Origin: Trichococcus shcherbakoviae
GTDB lineage: Bacteria > Bacillota > Bacilli > Lactobacillales > Aerococcaceae
DNA: 64,000 nt
Reading direction: 5' to 3'
NCBI RefSeq assembly: GCF_963666195.1
Contig: NZ_OY762653.1
Span: 992,001-1,056,000 of the forward strand
Positions 7,503 to 16,562 of the stretch are shown here, piece after piece; positions within the stretch are counted from its first letter, which is position 1, and the number at the start of each line of letters is the position of its first letter. The notes under the pieces were generated by a model that did no database searches, had not been told where the DNA came from, and saw nothing but the letters and a program-made list of their open reading frames with translations. The translations under genes and the position numbers were made by a program.

Positions 7503-8366
7503 TTAGAACAATTCTCCGTAGCCCAATTCCAATAGATATTCACGAGAAATTTTCAAGCTTTCGAACGGATCCACGCCATAAGTGTCGTCTTGCTCCACCA
7601 ATAGGTAGCGCGCGCCCGATGCGATGCTTTCTTCGATGATTGCTTTCAACGGCAGGCTACCTGTCCCCAATTCAGCAAATTGAATTGTATTTGTGAAGTA
7701 GTCCATGAATTTGGCAACATCCCCCGTGTACAAAGCATCGAAGCCGTCCTGTGGGATTTCAGAGATTCGGTAGTCTTTCAAATGGATCAATTCCACTTTA
7801 CCTTTGTAGTCTTTGATGACTTCAAGTGGATTTGCGCCTCCGCGCTGCACCCAGTGAACATCCAATTCAAACCCTAGTAATGGAGCTTTTTCGCGTATGA
7901 TGTCCAGCAGGAATTTACCGTCATATTTGCGGAATTCGATGTGGTGGTTATGATAATACAAAGTGATGCCGTCTTCTTTCAGTTTTTGCGTCACTTCATT
8001 GACATCATGACAGAATTCCAAAACTTTATCCAAGCTGGCCATCGCATCGATCGGCAACATGCCGATGCGCAACAGATCCGTTCCCACGGCTTTGCAATCC
8101 GCTACGATTTTGTCATAGTGCGTTGTCAAAGATTCGCCGTCCTTAACTTGCGGTTTCAAGGAAGCGCTCATGGAAGCTACTTCCATGCCGAAATCAGCTG
8201 TCGCTTTTTGGATTTCAGCGATGTTCTCAGGCGTTGTCGCTACTTGAGAGACCTCAATGGAGTTATAGCCGATGTCATGTAATTTTTTCAATGTTTCATA
8301 AGGCCCGACTTCTTCAAAACTTTTTTTTACAGTTGATGCTTGTACACCTATCTTAACTTTAGCCAT
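7503..8366 (-). CDS. sugar phosphate isomerase/epimerase-like TIM-barrel protein
   Basis: A 287-aa protein of the xylose-isomerase-like TIM barrel (AP endonuclease 2) superfamily. It starts KIGVQASTVKKSFEE and carries beta-strand and metal-site segments such as ISLYYHNHHIEF-like YYHNHHIEF, FELDVHWVQRGGANP, LIHLKDY and LLVEQDDT. The Glu, Asp and His in these strands form the divalent metal site in the family. Relatives include IolE, hydroxypyruvate isomerase and C-deglycosidase large subunits. Its start overlaps the upstream Gfo/Idh gene by eight bases, so they are translationally coupled and probably share a substrate. Confidence 0.87.
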   Translation of the reverse strand: MAKVKIGVQASTVKKSFEEVGPYETLKKLHDIGYNSIEVSQVATTPENIAEIQKATADFGMEVASMSASLKPQVKDGESLTTHYDKIVADCKAVGTDLLRIGMLPIDAMASLDKVLEFCHDVNEVTQKLKEDGITLYYHNHHIEFRKYDGKFLLDIIREKAPLLGFELDVHWVQRGGANPLEVIKDYKGKVELIHLKDYRISEIPQDGFDALYTGDVAKFMDYFTNTIQFAELGTGSLPLKAIIEESIASGARYLLVEQDDTYGVDPFESLKISREYLLELGYGELF

Positions 8367-9372
8367 GTATGATTTCCTCCATTTCGATTGTACGTTTTTC
8401 TTTCGACGATGCTTTCATCGCATCGATCATCAGCATCGCTGGCAAGGCCTCCCGGACCGTCACATAATCATCCGTGTCTGCTTCGATCGCGTTGTAAAAA
8501 CGCTGGATCAGGGCAGAATGACTCGGACCGTAGTAAAATTTCGTCCCTTGCATCGGTGTGTCCTGCAGGTGCAGTTCTTTTTCACCGGAACTGTTCGAAC
8601 GATACAAACAGTTATCCTTGATTGTGAATTTTGCCCTTTCAGTGATGACCTGCAATTCCACGCTGGAATTCTCGGCATAGGCATTGGTAGACATGTAAAA
8701 TCCGCGCGCGCCGTTCTTGAACGTGAAGTTCGCGACGGCAGTGTCCTCGACCTCGATGTCATAATCTGTGATGTTCGACAGGCTGGCTTTGCAGCGGTCT
8801 ATTTCCCCGCCCAAAACCCGCATCAGATCCAGCGTATGGATGGCTTGGTTGATGATCGATCCTCCGCCAGCAAATTCCATCTGGCCGCGCCATGGTTTGG
8901 TTGTGTAATAGGTTTCAGGACGATGCCAAGCCACCAAGCCTTTGACCGCCGTCACTGCCCCGACATTTTCGTTCGCGAGCAATTTTTTGAGTTCCAAAAA
9001 CGTTTCGTTGTAGCGATTTTGGAAACACACGCCGATTTTCTTGTTGCTTCCCTCTGCCAAGGCGAGCGTCTTCAAGCCTTCTTCATAATCCAAGGCTAAG
9101 GGCTTTTCCTGGAAAACATGCACGCCTTTTTCGATGCAGCGTTTCGTGATCGGATAATGCAAATAGTGCGGCAAGCAGATATGTACAACATCCAAATCCT
9201 CTTTTTCCAACATCGTCTCTACGTCTGTGTAAAAAGGCACATCAGGATATTTGGTCTTCAAGGCTTCATTTACGTCGCAGACTGCAACCAATTCACCGTT
9301 GTCGCTGGCGTCGATAGCATATTTGTGGACAGGCGATACATCGCCTAATCCGATTATTGCCGCTCTTAACAT
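8359..9372 (-). CDS. Gfo/Idh/MocA-family oxidoreductase (second of operon)
   Basis: A 337-aa dehydrogenase. The Rossmann start is MLRAAIIGLGDVSPVHKYAI, with FQEKPLALDYEE carrying the catalytic EKP Lys near residue 95. The C-terminal dimer domain has the typical GGGSIINQAIHTLDLMRVLGG with its catalytic-site His. Family members use NAD(P) to oxidise or epimerise sugars and inositols. It starts 19 bases after the first oxidoreductase gene and overlaps the next gene. The two EKP-bearing copies may oxidise and reduce one intermediate in turn. Confidence 0.92.
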   Translation of the reverse strand: MLRAAIIGLGDVSPVHKYAIDASDNGELVAVCDVNEALKTKYPDVPFYTDVETMLEKEDLDVVHICLPHYLHYPITKRCIEKGVHVFQEKPLALDYEEGLKTLALAEGSNKKIGVCFQNRYNETFLELKKLLANENVGAVTAVKGLVAWHRPETYYTTKPWRGQMEFAGGGSIINQAIHTLDLMRVLGGEIDRCKASLSNITDYDIEVEDTAVANFTFKNGARGFYMSTNAYAENSSVELQVITERAKFTIKDNCLYRSNSSGEKELHLQDTPMQGTKFYYGPSHSALIQRFYNAIEADTDDYVTVREALPAMLMIDAMKASSKEKRTIEMEEIIHG

Positions 9373-9391
9373 CTCTGATCACGTCTCTTTC

Positions 9392-10567
9392 TTATTTTCT
9401 TGTTTCGAATTTTCCTTCTTCAGCGATGCGTTTGTTCAATTCAGCCAAATATTGATCGCCATCCACGTTGTAATCTACCTCTTTGTCCAACCATGAAGAT
9501 AAATGCATTGCGTTCGCTAACGTAACGCCGTTGATGCCTTCTCTGCCGTTGGCCAATAATGGCGCGCCATTTACGACATGGTCAGCGAAGTTATTCAAGA
9601 CATCGATATGTTGTTGTCCAAAAACAGTCGTGAATTCTTCTTCTGTTTCGGTAACGTATTGAGCCATATCCACTTGTCCCATGAAAATTTTCATAACATC
9701 TGACATATCCATCTTCTCAGAAAGTTCCGCTTCCGGTGCAGTTAATTGTTTCACGATCAATTTTTTGGAATCCTCAACGACGATTTTCCCTTTTGTGCCA
9801 AAGATTTCAAAACGGTCTGTACCGACCAAATCATTCGTGCACGTGATGAATGAACCTGTTGCTCCGTTGCCGAAGTCCAACAATGCGTTCACTTCATTTT
9901 CAACTACGATCTCACGGCCAACGCCGTATTGCAATTTCGCGAAAACTTTTTCAGGTTTGCCGCAGATCCATTGCAATAAGTCCAATTGGTGAGGAGCTTG
10001 GTTTACTAAGACGCCGCCGCCTTCGCCACCCCACGTTGCGCGCCATGCGCTTTGGTTGTAGTAACCTTGTGGTCTCCACCAAGTAGTGATGATCCAAGTA
10101 GCGCGTTGCAGATCACCGATTGCTTTATCGTCCATCAATTGTTTAACTTTTTGGTAAAGTGGATTCGTACGTTGGTTGAAGAAAATAGCGAAAGTAGATT
10201 CCGGATTTTCATCGGCCGCAGCGATCAAACGTTCAACTTCTTTTGTATAAACACCGGCTGGTTTTTCACCCAACAAATGGATGCCGCGTTTCAATGCGTC
10301 AATACCGATCACACAGTGGTCATAGTGGGGAACAGTTGTAACGATTGCGTTGACTACACCTGATTCCAACATATCCATATAGTTATCGAAGAATGGTAGT
10401 CCTGGGAAATCAGCAGCCACTTTTTCTTTTTTAGCAGGATCATTGTCGCAGATTGCAACCAACTCGATGTTGTCGTTCAAACGCTCATCGTTGTTCTTGA
10501 AGAACCCTGCGTACATGCCGCCTTCTGCACCATAACCAATAATTCCTAATTTCACTTTTTCTGTCAT
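9392..10567 (-). CDS. Gfo/Idh/MocA-family oxidoreductase (first of operon)
   Basis: A 391-aa protein from ATG 10567; upstream in-frame ATGs at 10576 and 10573 overlap the araC-type stop and are nearer the AGGAG site, so the start is uncertain by three codons. The Rossmann fold begins KVKLGIIGYGAEGGMYAG. GEKPAGVY gives the EKP motif near residue 105, and GGEGGGVLVNQAPHQLDLLQW the His-bearing catalytic segment. The sequence TWWRPQGYYNQSAWR is like that of members acting on glycosides or large sugars. It is probably the first catabolic gene of the operon. Confidence 0.92.
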   Translation of the reverse strand: MTEKVKLGIIGYGAEGGMYAGFFKNNDERLNDNIELVAICDNDPAKKEKVAADFPGLPFFDNYMDMLESGVVNAIVTTVPHYDHCVIGIDALKRGIHLLGEKPAGVYTKEVERLIAAADENPESTFAIFFNQRTNPLYQKVKQLMDDKAIGDLQRATWIITTWWRPQGYYNQSAWRATWGGEGGGVLVNQAPHQLDLLQWICGKPEKVFAKLQYGVGREIVVENEVNALLDFGNGATGSFITCTNDLVGTDRFEIFGTKGKIVVEDSKKLIVKQLTAPEAELSEKMDMSDVMKIFMGQVDMAQYVTETEEEFTTVFGQQHIDVLNNFADHVVNGAPLLANGREGINGVTLANAMHLSSWLDKEVDYNVDGDQYLAELNKRIAEEGKFETRK

Positions 10568-10572
10568 TCTCA

Positions 10573-11436
10573 TCATTCTCCTTTTTGTATGTTGATTCTA
10601 TTGTTTTTTCTGTAATTACTGGGTGTACTGCCGATGTTCTGTTTGAAATATCTGCTGAAATGGGCATCGCTTTCAAAACCGCATTCGCCGGAAATCATTT
10701 TGATGGATTTGGATGGTTCCATCAATAATGCCGTGCATGCTTGTGACAACCGATATCCCATCGCATAAGCCATGATGGTCTTTCCTGTTATTTCTTTGAA
10801 AGCATGGGACAAATAAGATTTGCTCAAATTAAGGGTATTCGCGATATCATCGATATTGAACGAGTCACGGTAATGCCTGAAAATGTATTCCGAAACTTTC
10901 TCCGCTATCTGCGTTTTTTCATCGACATAGGACTGTCCTTTTTCTACGATCTTATCCGTTGAAGAATCTATCATCAGAAGCAACTGGACTAAAGACAGTT
11001 TGCGTTTCGCTTCATTTGCATAGGATTTGTCCAACTGCTGCAAATGATTCATTTCCCGGATAGCATTTTCCAATAGGAGTTCATCCTTCTTTCGGAAAGT
11101 CCGAATGAGGCCATCACGATTTTCAGTAAAGAATCGCAGGATATAGTCAATGTTCAGATCATTCAGTAAAGGGGCAATCCAGTCGGCATCGAAATGGACG
11201 ATGCTGCGTTCATAGGCATCCTTGTCTCCAATTACGTAGGCACGGTGAACCGTCATCCCATCCATCATCAGCAAGTCGCCAGGCTGAAGATAATAGATTT
11301 TATTACCGACCAGGAACCGACAATTTCCGCCGTGGAACAGGAATATTTCATATTGCGGATGTGTATGGAAATCTAGGGCATATGCTTGCCCTTTGACGTG
11401 ATATCCGATCAACAATTTTTCAATGATACGTGTCAC
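10573..11436 (-). CDS. AraC-family regulator with N-terminal cupin
   Basis: A 287-aa regulator. Residues 15-110 form a cupin-type ligand pocket (DFHTHPQYEIFLFHGG, LQPGDLLMMDG). About 185-285 is the double helix-turn-helix, with FNIDDIANTLNLSKSYLSHAF and GFESDAHFSRYFKQNIGSTPSNYRK. The GTG at 11436 is in the annotated frame, but GGGAGG touches it, so a later start is possible. It is the first gene of the oxidoreductase operon and overlaps the next gene at its stop. It therefore likely senses the sugar the operon degrades and activates its own promoter. Confidence 0.92.
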   Translation of the reverse strand: MTRIIEKLLIGYHVKGQAYALDFHTHPQYEIFLFHGGNCRFLVGNKIYYLQPGDLLMMDGMTVHRAYVIGDKDAYERSIVHFDADWIAPLLNDLNIDYILRFFTENRDGLIRTFRKKDELLLENAIREMNHLQQLDKSYANEAKRKLSLVQLLLMIDSSTDKIVEKGQSYVDEKTQIAEKVSEYIFRHYRDSFNIDDIANTLNLSKSYLSHAFKEITGKTIMAYAMGYRLSQACTALLMEPSKSIKMISGECGFESDAHFSRYFKQNIGSTPSNYRKNNRINIQKGE

Positions 11437-11458
11437 CTCCCTCTCTTTGACACTTCAA

Positions 11459-11487
11459 AGTATAGAATAACAGCGGTTACAATTCAA
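11459..11487 (-). promoter_or_regulatory. promoter of the AraC-Gfo/Idh operon
   Basis: On the minus strand TTGAAT (11482-11487), a 17-bp spacer and TATACT (11459-11464), about 25 bases before the araC-type start. Confidence 0.75.
11468..11481 (-). promoter_or_regulatory. cre (CcpA) site inside the promoter spacer
   Basis: The minus strand reads TGTAACCGCTGTTA, matching the cre consensus TGWAANCGNTNWCA in all but one position. It fills the spacer between -35 and -10, so CcpA binding should repress the operon when preferred sugars are present. Confidence 0.7.
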
Positions 11488-11540
11488 TGTCCTGAAATGC
11501 TTACATTTTTCAAATAATTGACCAAGAGTGCTTTTTGTTG

Positions 11541-11579
11541 TTCAAAAAAACAAAGTCGAGAAAAATACTTCTCGACTTT
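11541..11579 (-). terminator. terminator of the HAD-GH3 transcript
   Basis: AAAGTCGAG and CTCGACTTT form a stem, followed on the minus strand by seven T. It ends a roughly 290-base 3' region after the GH3 gene. Confidence 0.75.
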
Positions 11580-11694
11580 ACTTGGTACAACAGTGTTTTG
11601 GGTGATTTGTGAACAAAATGGTACATTAGTTGGATGTACACCCTCCAGGAACTCAAGCGCTGAATGCAACTAATCGTATCCTGTAGAACGGTTC

Positions 11695-11736
11695 TGAATC
11701 CTAGAGTTCTCCGCCTAACGCTGAGCTCAGGATTCA
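11695..11736. repeat. intergenic inverted-repeat element, short copy
   Basis: Ends TGAATCCTAGAG and CTCAGGATTCA are inverted. The interior contains CGCCTAACGCTGAG. It is next to a longer element with the same ends and lies in the 3' region of the GH3 transcript. Confidence 0.55.
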
Positions 11737-11759
11737 TCACACACTTTTTAGTTGAACTC

Positions 11760-11859
11760 TGAATCCCAGAAACCTGTGCCTAAGCTGACAACCACACACA
11801 GACAAAAAGCGTCCGCTTTGTGTTTGTCCTCTTAGTGCTCGGTTTCTACCCGGGATTCA
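11760..11859. repeat. intergenic inverted-repeat element, long copy
   Basis: The ends TGAATCCCAGAAACC and GGTTTCTACCCGGGATTCA are inverted. An inner stem near 11801-11828 pairs GACAAA..AGCG with CGCTTT..TTTGTC. It looks like a 100-nt structured repeat related to the short copy at 11695. Confidence 0.55.
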
Positions 11860-11869
11860 TCGTATCCTT

Positions 11870-13612
11870 TTATAATTTGGCTTGCCATTTGTCGGTCCAA
11901 ACTAGGTCGTTGTGACCGCCTTTGAATTCGGATTTGCCTTCCAGTTTGTCGATGACTTGTTTGATTGTTTCTTTGTTGTTGTGGTAAGCATTGATGAATG
12001 TTTTCACCATTGTCGCATCATGCAGATGTGTCGTGAAATTCAATGATACGAACGCATGCGGAACTTCCCATACAAACCAAGGAACTTCATTTGCCATGGC
12101 AGTACTCCATTGGATGCGGTAGTTGTTTTGTGCGCCGTAGCCTACGATATCAGAAACTTCCAAAGCGAAGTCCACTTCATCACGGTATTTTAAAGTAGCG
12201 CCTTTAACGCGTGAACCGCGTTCGTTGACAGTCACTTCGTAGCCGCGGCTTGTCAATTCATCAATGAAGAGTTGTTGCGTTGCTGAACCAGCATCATTGA
12301 TTCCGCCTTTTTCGCCTTCCAAAATGTACAAACGGATGCGTTTGTGATCAACAGGGTTGATCGGCAAGTTGTTTTGGGTATCTTTGATCAAAGAGATCCC
12401 TTTGTCAGCAGCTTCCGCTCTCCATTGCAGATGCTCTTCACAGCCGATGACGTTCAAGTCTTCGCGTGTGCGCAACAATGTGCCGTTTGCTTGTTTTTCA
12501 GGCAAGTGCAATTTAGCTTTCAAGCCTAAGATACGACGCAAAGCATCAGTCAAACGTTCTTCCGTGATGACGCCGTTTTGGTAACCTTTCAGCATGAAAC
12601 CGAAGTCCTCTTCGATGTTGTTGAAGAAAAGGAACATATCACAACCAGCAGCGATTGCTTTTGGAACATAATCTTCGCGGCGCATAGCCGATGTCATGCC
12701 CAGCATGTGTGTAGCATCGGTGATGACAAGGCCGTTGAAGTTCAGTTCGCCCTTCAATTCATCTTGGATCAATTCTTCCGCCAACGTTGCCGGCATGATG
12801 TCTTTGTCTTCCAAAGCAGGGTTCAATTCTTTTTGCAAAGCAGGGACTGCAATGTGTCCTGCCATGATCATTTCAACACCGCGGTCGATGTGATTTTGGT
12901 AAACTTTACCGAAAGAAGCGCGCCATTCTTCAGGGCTCAATTCATTGATGCCCAACACCAGATGCTGGTCGCGTTCTTCTGTTCCGTCTCCAGGGAAGTG
13001 CTTGATGCATTGGATAACGCCGTCTTCCATGTTTTCGCCGTTTTCAGCAGTCAAGCCATCCAAATATGCATTTGTATATTTGATGACTGTTTCTGCATCC
13101 GTACCGTAAGCACGCGTGTTAACGATTGTGTTTCTCCAGTTGTAAAGGATATCCACACATGGATCAAAGTTGACATTGACGCCTAAAGCTTTTTCTTCAC
13201 GGGCAGAAACCAAGCCTGCATGATAAGAAACTTGAGGGTCGCCTGCAGCTTCAGACTGTGCACCGGAAGCGATGTAAGTACCCTCGCTGCATGCACCATT
13301 TCCGCCGGAGTCGCAGTTCGCTGCAACCAACAAAGGAATTTTGGACATTGATTGCAGGTCGTTCAATAGATCTTGGATATCTTCTTTCGAATTGCCGTGG
13401 TAACGTGCGCCACCGATGTGGAATTTTTCGATGATTTCTTTGTTGGTGAAATCGTTCCCTGAGAAGGCATCATCTCCGAAGAAGAAAAGGTTGGTGAACA
13501 ATTGTCCTACTTTTTCCTCATCTGTCATACCAGCGATCATGTCATTTACCCATTCGACCTGTTTGTCGTTCAGATTGTACGGTTTTGCTTTTAAATCAAC
13601 TAATTTTGGCAC
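11870..13612 (-). CDS. glycoside hydrolase family 3 (NagZ-like active site)
   Basis: A 580-aa intracellular GH3 protein with no signal peptide. The GTG at 13612 is chosen because CAGGAGGA lies six bases upstream, and because the second GH3 in this window begins at the same alignment point. The TIM barrel spans about residues 30-340. The segment IKHFPGDGTEERDQHL is the GH3 loop in which the NagZ-type His of DxH is the acid/base. GLVITDATHMLGMTS carries the nucleophile Asp. A second alpha/beta domain follows. Substrates of the group include beta-N-acetylhexosaminides and other beta-glycosides. It is paired with a HAD gene just after the hexuronate genes, so a uronic-acid-releasing role is possible but unproven. 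Confidence 0.9.
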   Translation of the reverse strand: MPKLVDLKAKPYNLNDKQVEWVNDMIAGMTDEEKVGQLFTNLFFFGDDAFSGNDFTNKEIIEKFHIGGARYHGNSKEDIQDLLNDLQSMSKIPLLVAANCDSGGNGACSEGTYIASGAQSEAAGDPQVSYHAGLVSAREEKALGVNVNFDPCVDILYNWRNTIVNTRAYGTDAETVIKYTNAYLDGLTAENGENMEDGVIQCIKHFPGDGTEERDQHLVLGINELSPEEWRASFGKVYQNHIDRGVEMIMAGHIAVPALQKELNPALEDKDIMPATLAEELIQDELKGELNFNGLVITDATHMLGMTSAMRREDYVPKAIAAGCDMFLFFNNIEEDFGFMLKGYQNGVITEERLTDALRRILGLKAKLHLPEKQANGTLLRTREDLNVIGCEEHLQWRAEAADKGISLIKDTQNNLPINPVDHKRIRLYILEGEKGGINDAGSATQQLFIDELTSRGYEVTVNERGSRVKGATLKYRDEVDFALEVSDIVGYGAQNNYRIQWSTAMANEVPWFVWEVPHAFVSLNFTTHLHDATMVKTFINAYHNNKETIKQVIDKLEGKSEFKGGHNDLVWTDKWQAKL

Positions 13613-13666
13613 TTTTGTTCCTCCTGTTAACGTAATGTTTCTAACTTGCAAATCTTGGAATGTAGA

Positions 13667-14515
13667 TTAATCGAATTGAGCCAATAAAGCATGGAATTCC
13701 CCAAGCACTTTTTCCTGATAAGCTCCTGCATATTCTTTGTTCAGGAATTTCTCGATTGCTTCGTTGCTTAGGCGTTCCCAAGAGAATTCTTCTTTCCCGA
13801 AAAGAATCGGATAATAGAATACGCCATTTACCGTTGCCGCTTGTTCATCTCCAGGCGCGTCCCCGACCATCAAAATTTCGTCCGCTGCATAACCTTTCGT
13901 CAACAGATCAGCGATTGCGTCCGCTTTGCTGCCGACTTCCTGTCCATAGACTACGTCAACTTGCGGCATCAGATTGTGTCTGTTCCATTCGCTGTTCAAA
14001 GCTTCGCTGTTGGCTGAGCTTACGATTGCGACATCCGTCAGGCCATGGATTTTTGTCAGTCCTTCCAGAACGCCAGGGAAAGGCTTATCTTCGCCCGCTA
14101 ATTCCGTTTCGATGCCTTCGTTGACTTTCTTGCTCCATACCAAAGCTTTTTCCAAATCTTCGGAAGATGCTTTCGCGATCTCCGCTTCCAGGGAAGCATT
14201 CGATAACGATGGCGCATTGTTTGCCCAAGCAGTCAGTGCCGTAATATCGCCGATGTCTTCGCCTTTTTCCTGTGCTTCAATCAGCGTCAAGACCAATGCT
14301 TTGAAGCGATTGATGCCGCGTGTGCTGGAGAACAAGTTGATGCGGTTCCAGTCAGCCAAGAAAGTTTCGCGATCTTTGATGCCGTACTCGTCAGCTGCCA
14401 AAGGTCCGAAGAAACGTTCATGTTTCACGTTCATCGTATCCATTGCGCAGCCGTCGGAATCGACGCATACTAAGAATTGTTTTTGTTTCGTAAATTGTGT
14501 TGGGTGTGTAGACAT
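13667..14515 (-). CDS. HAD-superfamily hydrolase
   Basis: A 282-aa phosphatase-like protein. Motif I is VDSDGCAMDTM near residues 18-28, with the DxD-type nucleophile and general acid. The next part is a helical cap. Motif II is IVSSANSE near residue 165, and motif III/IV is ILMVGDAPGDEQAA near 215. The family removes phosphate from sugar phosphates or phosphoglycolate, or acts as phosphoglucomutase. It starts after a strong terminator and precedes the GH3 gene by about 50 bases, so the two form a separate unit from uxuB. Confidence 0.9.
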   Translation of the reverse strand: MSTHPTQFTKQKQFLVCVDSDGCAMDTMNVKHERFFGPLAADEYGIKDRETFLADWNRINLFSSTRGINRFKALVLTLIEAQEKGEDIGDITALTAWANNAPSLSNASLEAEIAKASSEDLEKALVWSKKVNEGIETELAGEDKPFPGVLEGLTKIHGLTDVAIVSSANSEALNSEWNRHNLMPQVDVVYGQEVGSKADAIADLLTKGYAADEILMVGDAPGDEQAATVNGVFYYPILFGKEEFSWERLSNEAIEKFLNKEYAGAYQEKVLGEFHALLAQFD

Positions 14516-14540
14516 AATTTTTCTCTCCTAACTTGATATC

Positions 14541-14593
14541 AAAAAAAGGGCAGATAGAGAAGAACTGTGCAACACATTTCGTTCTATCTGCCC
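14541..14593 (-). terminator. terminator of the kdgA-uxaC-uxuA-uxuB operon
   Basis: GGGCAGATAGA and TCTATCTGCCC form an 11-bp perfect stem followed on the minus strand by seven T. Confidence 0.85.
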
Positions 14594-14610
14594 TATTCAA
14601 TTACCTAAAC

Positions 14611-15456
14611 TTATACGCCTGAATACGCGTTGAAGCCGCCATCGATCGGCAATACGACGCCGTTCACAAAGCTTGCAGCTTTCTCGTCAGCCAAGAACAA
14701 CAAGCCGCCGATCAATTCATGCGGTTCGCCGAAACGGCCCATTGGCGTGCCGTTCAGAATTTTGCCCGTACGAGGAGTCGGTGTGCCATCTTCGTTGAAC
14801 AACAACGCTTGGTTTTGTTTTGAAACCAAGAAACCAGGAGCGATCGCATTGACACGGATACCTACGTGCGAGAAGTGTACAGCCAACCATTCAGTCAAGT
14901 TGGAGATAGCAGCTTTCGCGCCTGAGTAAGCAACGATTTTGGTCAATGGTGTGAAACCGTTCATGCTTGAGATGTTGATGATGTTAGCGCCTGGACGGCC
15001 GACCATATCTTTAGCAAAAACTTGTGTAGGCAACACTGTACCCAAGAAGTTCAAGTTGAAGACGAATTCGATGCCGCTTTGTTCCAAGTCGAAGAATGTT
15101 TTTGTTCCTTCCGGAAGATCAGTTTCATGGTATTCGTTGTCTGTCGTTGCGCGCGGGTTATTGCCGCCTGCGCCGTTTACCAAGATATCCACTTCGCCTA
15201 ATTCAGCTACTACAGCTTCTTTAGCTGCTTGCAGGCTTGGCAATTCCAATACGTTGGCTTTGAACGCTTTAGCGATGCCGCCTTCGGCTACGATTTCATC
15301 AGCATATCCTTGTGCGTTATCCAAGTTTAAGTCCAAAAGGGCTACTTTAGCGCCTGCTCTGGCGAATTCTTTCGCGAAATAAGAGCATAAAACGCCGCCA
15401 GCACCTGTTACTACTACTACTTTATCGGTAAAATCATGAACGAATGGGCTTGTCAT
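14611..15456 (-). CDS. uxuB: D-mannonate oxidoreductase (fructuronate reductase), SDR type
   Basis: A 281-aa short-chain dehydrogenase that would reduce D-fructuronate to D-mannonate with NADH. The nucleotide loop VVTGAGGVLCSYFAKEFA is at the N terminus, NINSSMNGF-like NISSMNGF holds the catalytic Ser, and YSGAKAAI the Tyr and Lys. Gram-positive UxuB (YjmF) is an SDR, unlike the long-chain enzyme of enterics, and its position next to uxuA and uxaC supports the name. It is the last gene of the operon, 24 bases after uxuA. Confidence 0.88.
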   Translation of the reverse strand: MTSPFVHDFTDKVVVVTGAGGVLCSYFAKEFARAGAKVALLDLNLDNAQGYADEIVAEGGIAKAFKANVLELPSLQAAKEAVVAELGEVDILVNGAGGNNPRATTDNEYHETDLPEGTKTFFDLEQSGIEFVFNLNFLGTVLPTQVFAKDMVGRPGANIINISSMNGFTPLTKIVAYSGAKAAISNLTEWLAVHFSHVGIRVNAIAPGFLVSKQNQALLFNEDGTPTPRTGKILNGTPMGRFGEPHELIGGLLFLADEKAASFVNGVVLPIDGGFNAYSGV

Positions 15457-15480
15457 GGTGATTTTCCTTCTTTCTTATTG

Positions 15481-16530
15481 TTATTGTTGAGCTTTCAAGT
15501 TTTTCTTAACTGCTTCTTCCAAACCATTCAGGTAAGTTGCACCTAATGCACGGTCATACAAACCATAACCAGGTTTACCGGTTTCTCCCCAAATCATACG
15601 GCCATGGTCTGGACGGATTGCACCTTCAAAGCCGCCTTCAACACATGCTTTTACTACTTCATACATATCGATGGATCCCATTTCAGACAAGTGAGCTGAC
15701 TCTTCAAATGAACGTCCACCGACTAATTTCACGTTACGTGCATGCACGAAGTTCACACGTTTTTTAGCAAGCATATCTTTCAAGATAGCCACTGCATCGT
15801 TTTTAGGATCTGAAGCGAATGAGCCTACGCATAATGTAACGCCGTTATATTCGCTGTCGTACAATTTGATGAAGCGGTTCAATGCTTCTCCGCCAGTGAT
15901 GATACGAGGCAATCCGAAGATGCTGTATGGAGGATCATCAGGGTGGATAGCCATCTTGACGCCGGCTGCCTCAGCTGTAGGCATGATCGCTTTGATGAAG
16001 TATTCCAGGTTTTCCCATAGTTTTTCTTCGTCAACTTCTTTGTATTCATCCATTAAAGCGTTCATTTCTTCAGCATTGTAGCTTTCGTCCCAACCTGGAA
16101 GAGAAAGCGTACGTGGGTCCATTTTGTTTACTTCTTCTTCATCGAAGATCAATGCATTTGAACCATCAGGTAATTCGTATGCCAAGTTGGAACGAGTCCA
16201 GTCAAAGATTGGCATAAAGTTGTAACATACAACAGGAATTCCTGCTTTACCTAAGTTGCGTAAGGTTTCTTTGTATGCCTCGATGTATTGGTCACGGTCT
16301 GGACGACCCAATTTGATGGATTCGTGAACCGGAACAGATTCAATGACTGAGATGTACATACCTTCAGCTTCAACGCCCGTTTTCAACTTTTCGATTCTTT
16401 CCAAAGGCCAAGATTGACCAACAGGGATATCGTAAACTGCAGTGACGATTCCTTTCATACCAGGGATTTGACGAATATTTTTCAGTGTAACAGGGTCCTC
16501 ATGACCGTACCATCTGAATGACATTTCCAT
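15481..16530 (-). CDS. uxuA: mannonate dehydratase
   Basis: A 349-aa TIM-barrel metalloenzyme that converts D-mannonate to 2-keto-3-deoxygluconate. The start MSFRWYGHEDPVTL is diagnostic. MAIHPDDPP, FVHARNVK and IRPDHGRMIWGETGKPGYGLYDRALG contain the metal and substrate residues (His, Cys, Asp). Length and start are normal for the family. It sits between uxaC and uxuB. Confidence 0.97.
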   Translation of the reverse strand: MEMSFRWYGHEDPVTLKNIRQIPGMKGIVTAVYDIPVGQSWPLERIEKLKTGVEAEGMYISVIESVPVHESIKLGRPDRDQYIEAYKETLRNLGKAGIPVVCYNFMPIFDWTRSNLAYELPDGSNALIFDEEEVNKMDPRTLSLPGWDESYNAEEMNALMDEYKEVDEEKLWENLEYFIKAIMPTAEAAGVKMAIHPDDPPYSIFGLPRIITGGEALNRFIKLYDSEYNGVTLCVGSFASDPKNDAVAILKDMLAKKRVNFVHARNVKLVGGRSFEESAHLSEMGSIDMYEVVKACVEGGFEGAIRPDHGRMIWGETGKPGYGLYDRALGATYLNGLEEAVKKNLKAQQ

Positions 16531-16562
16531 TGCAATACACTTCCTCTTCTTTTTTTGTTTTT

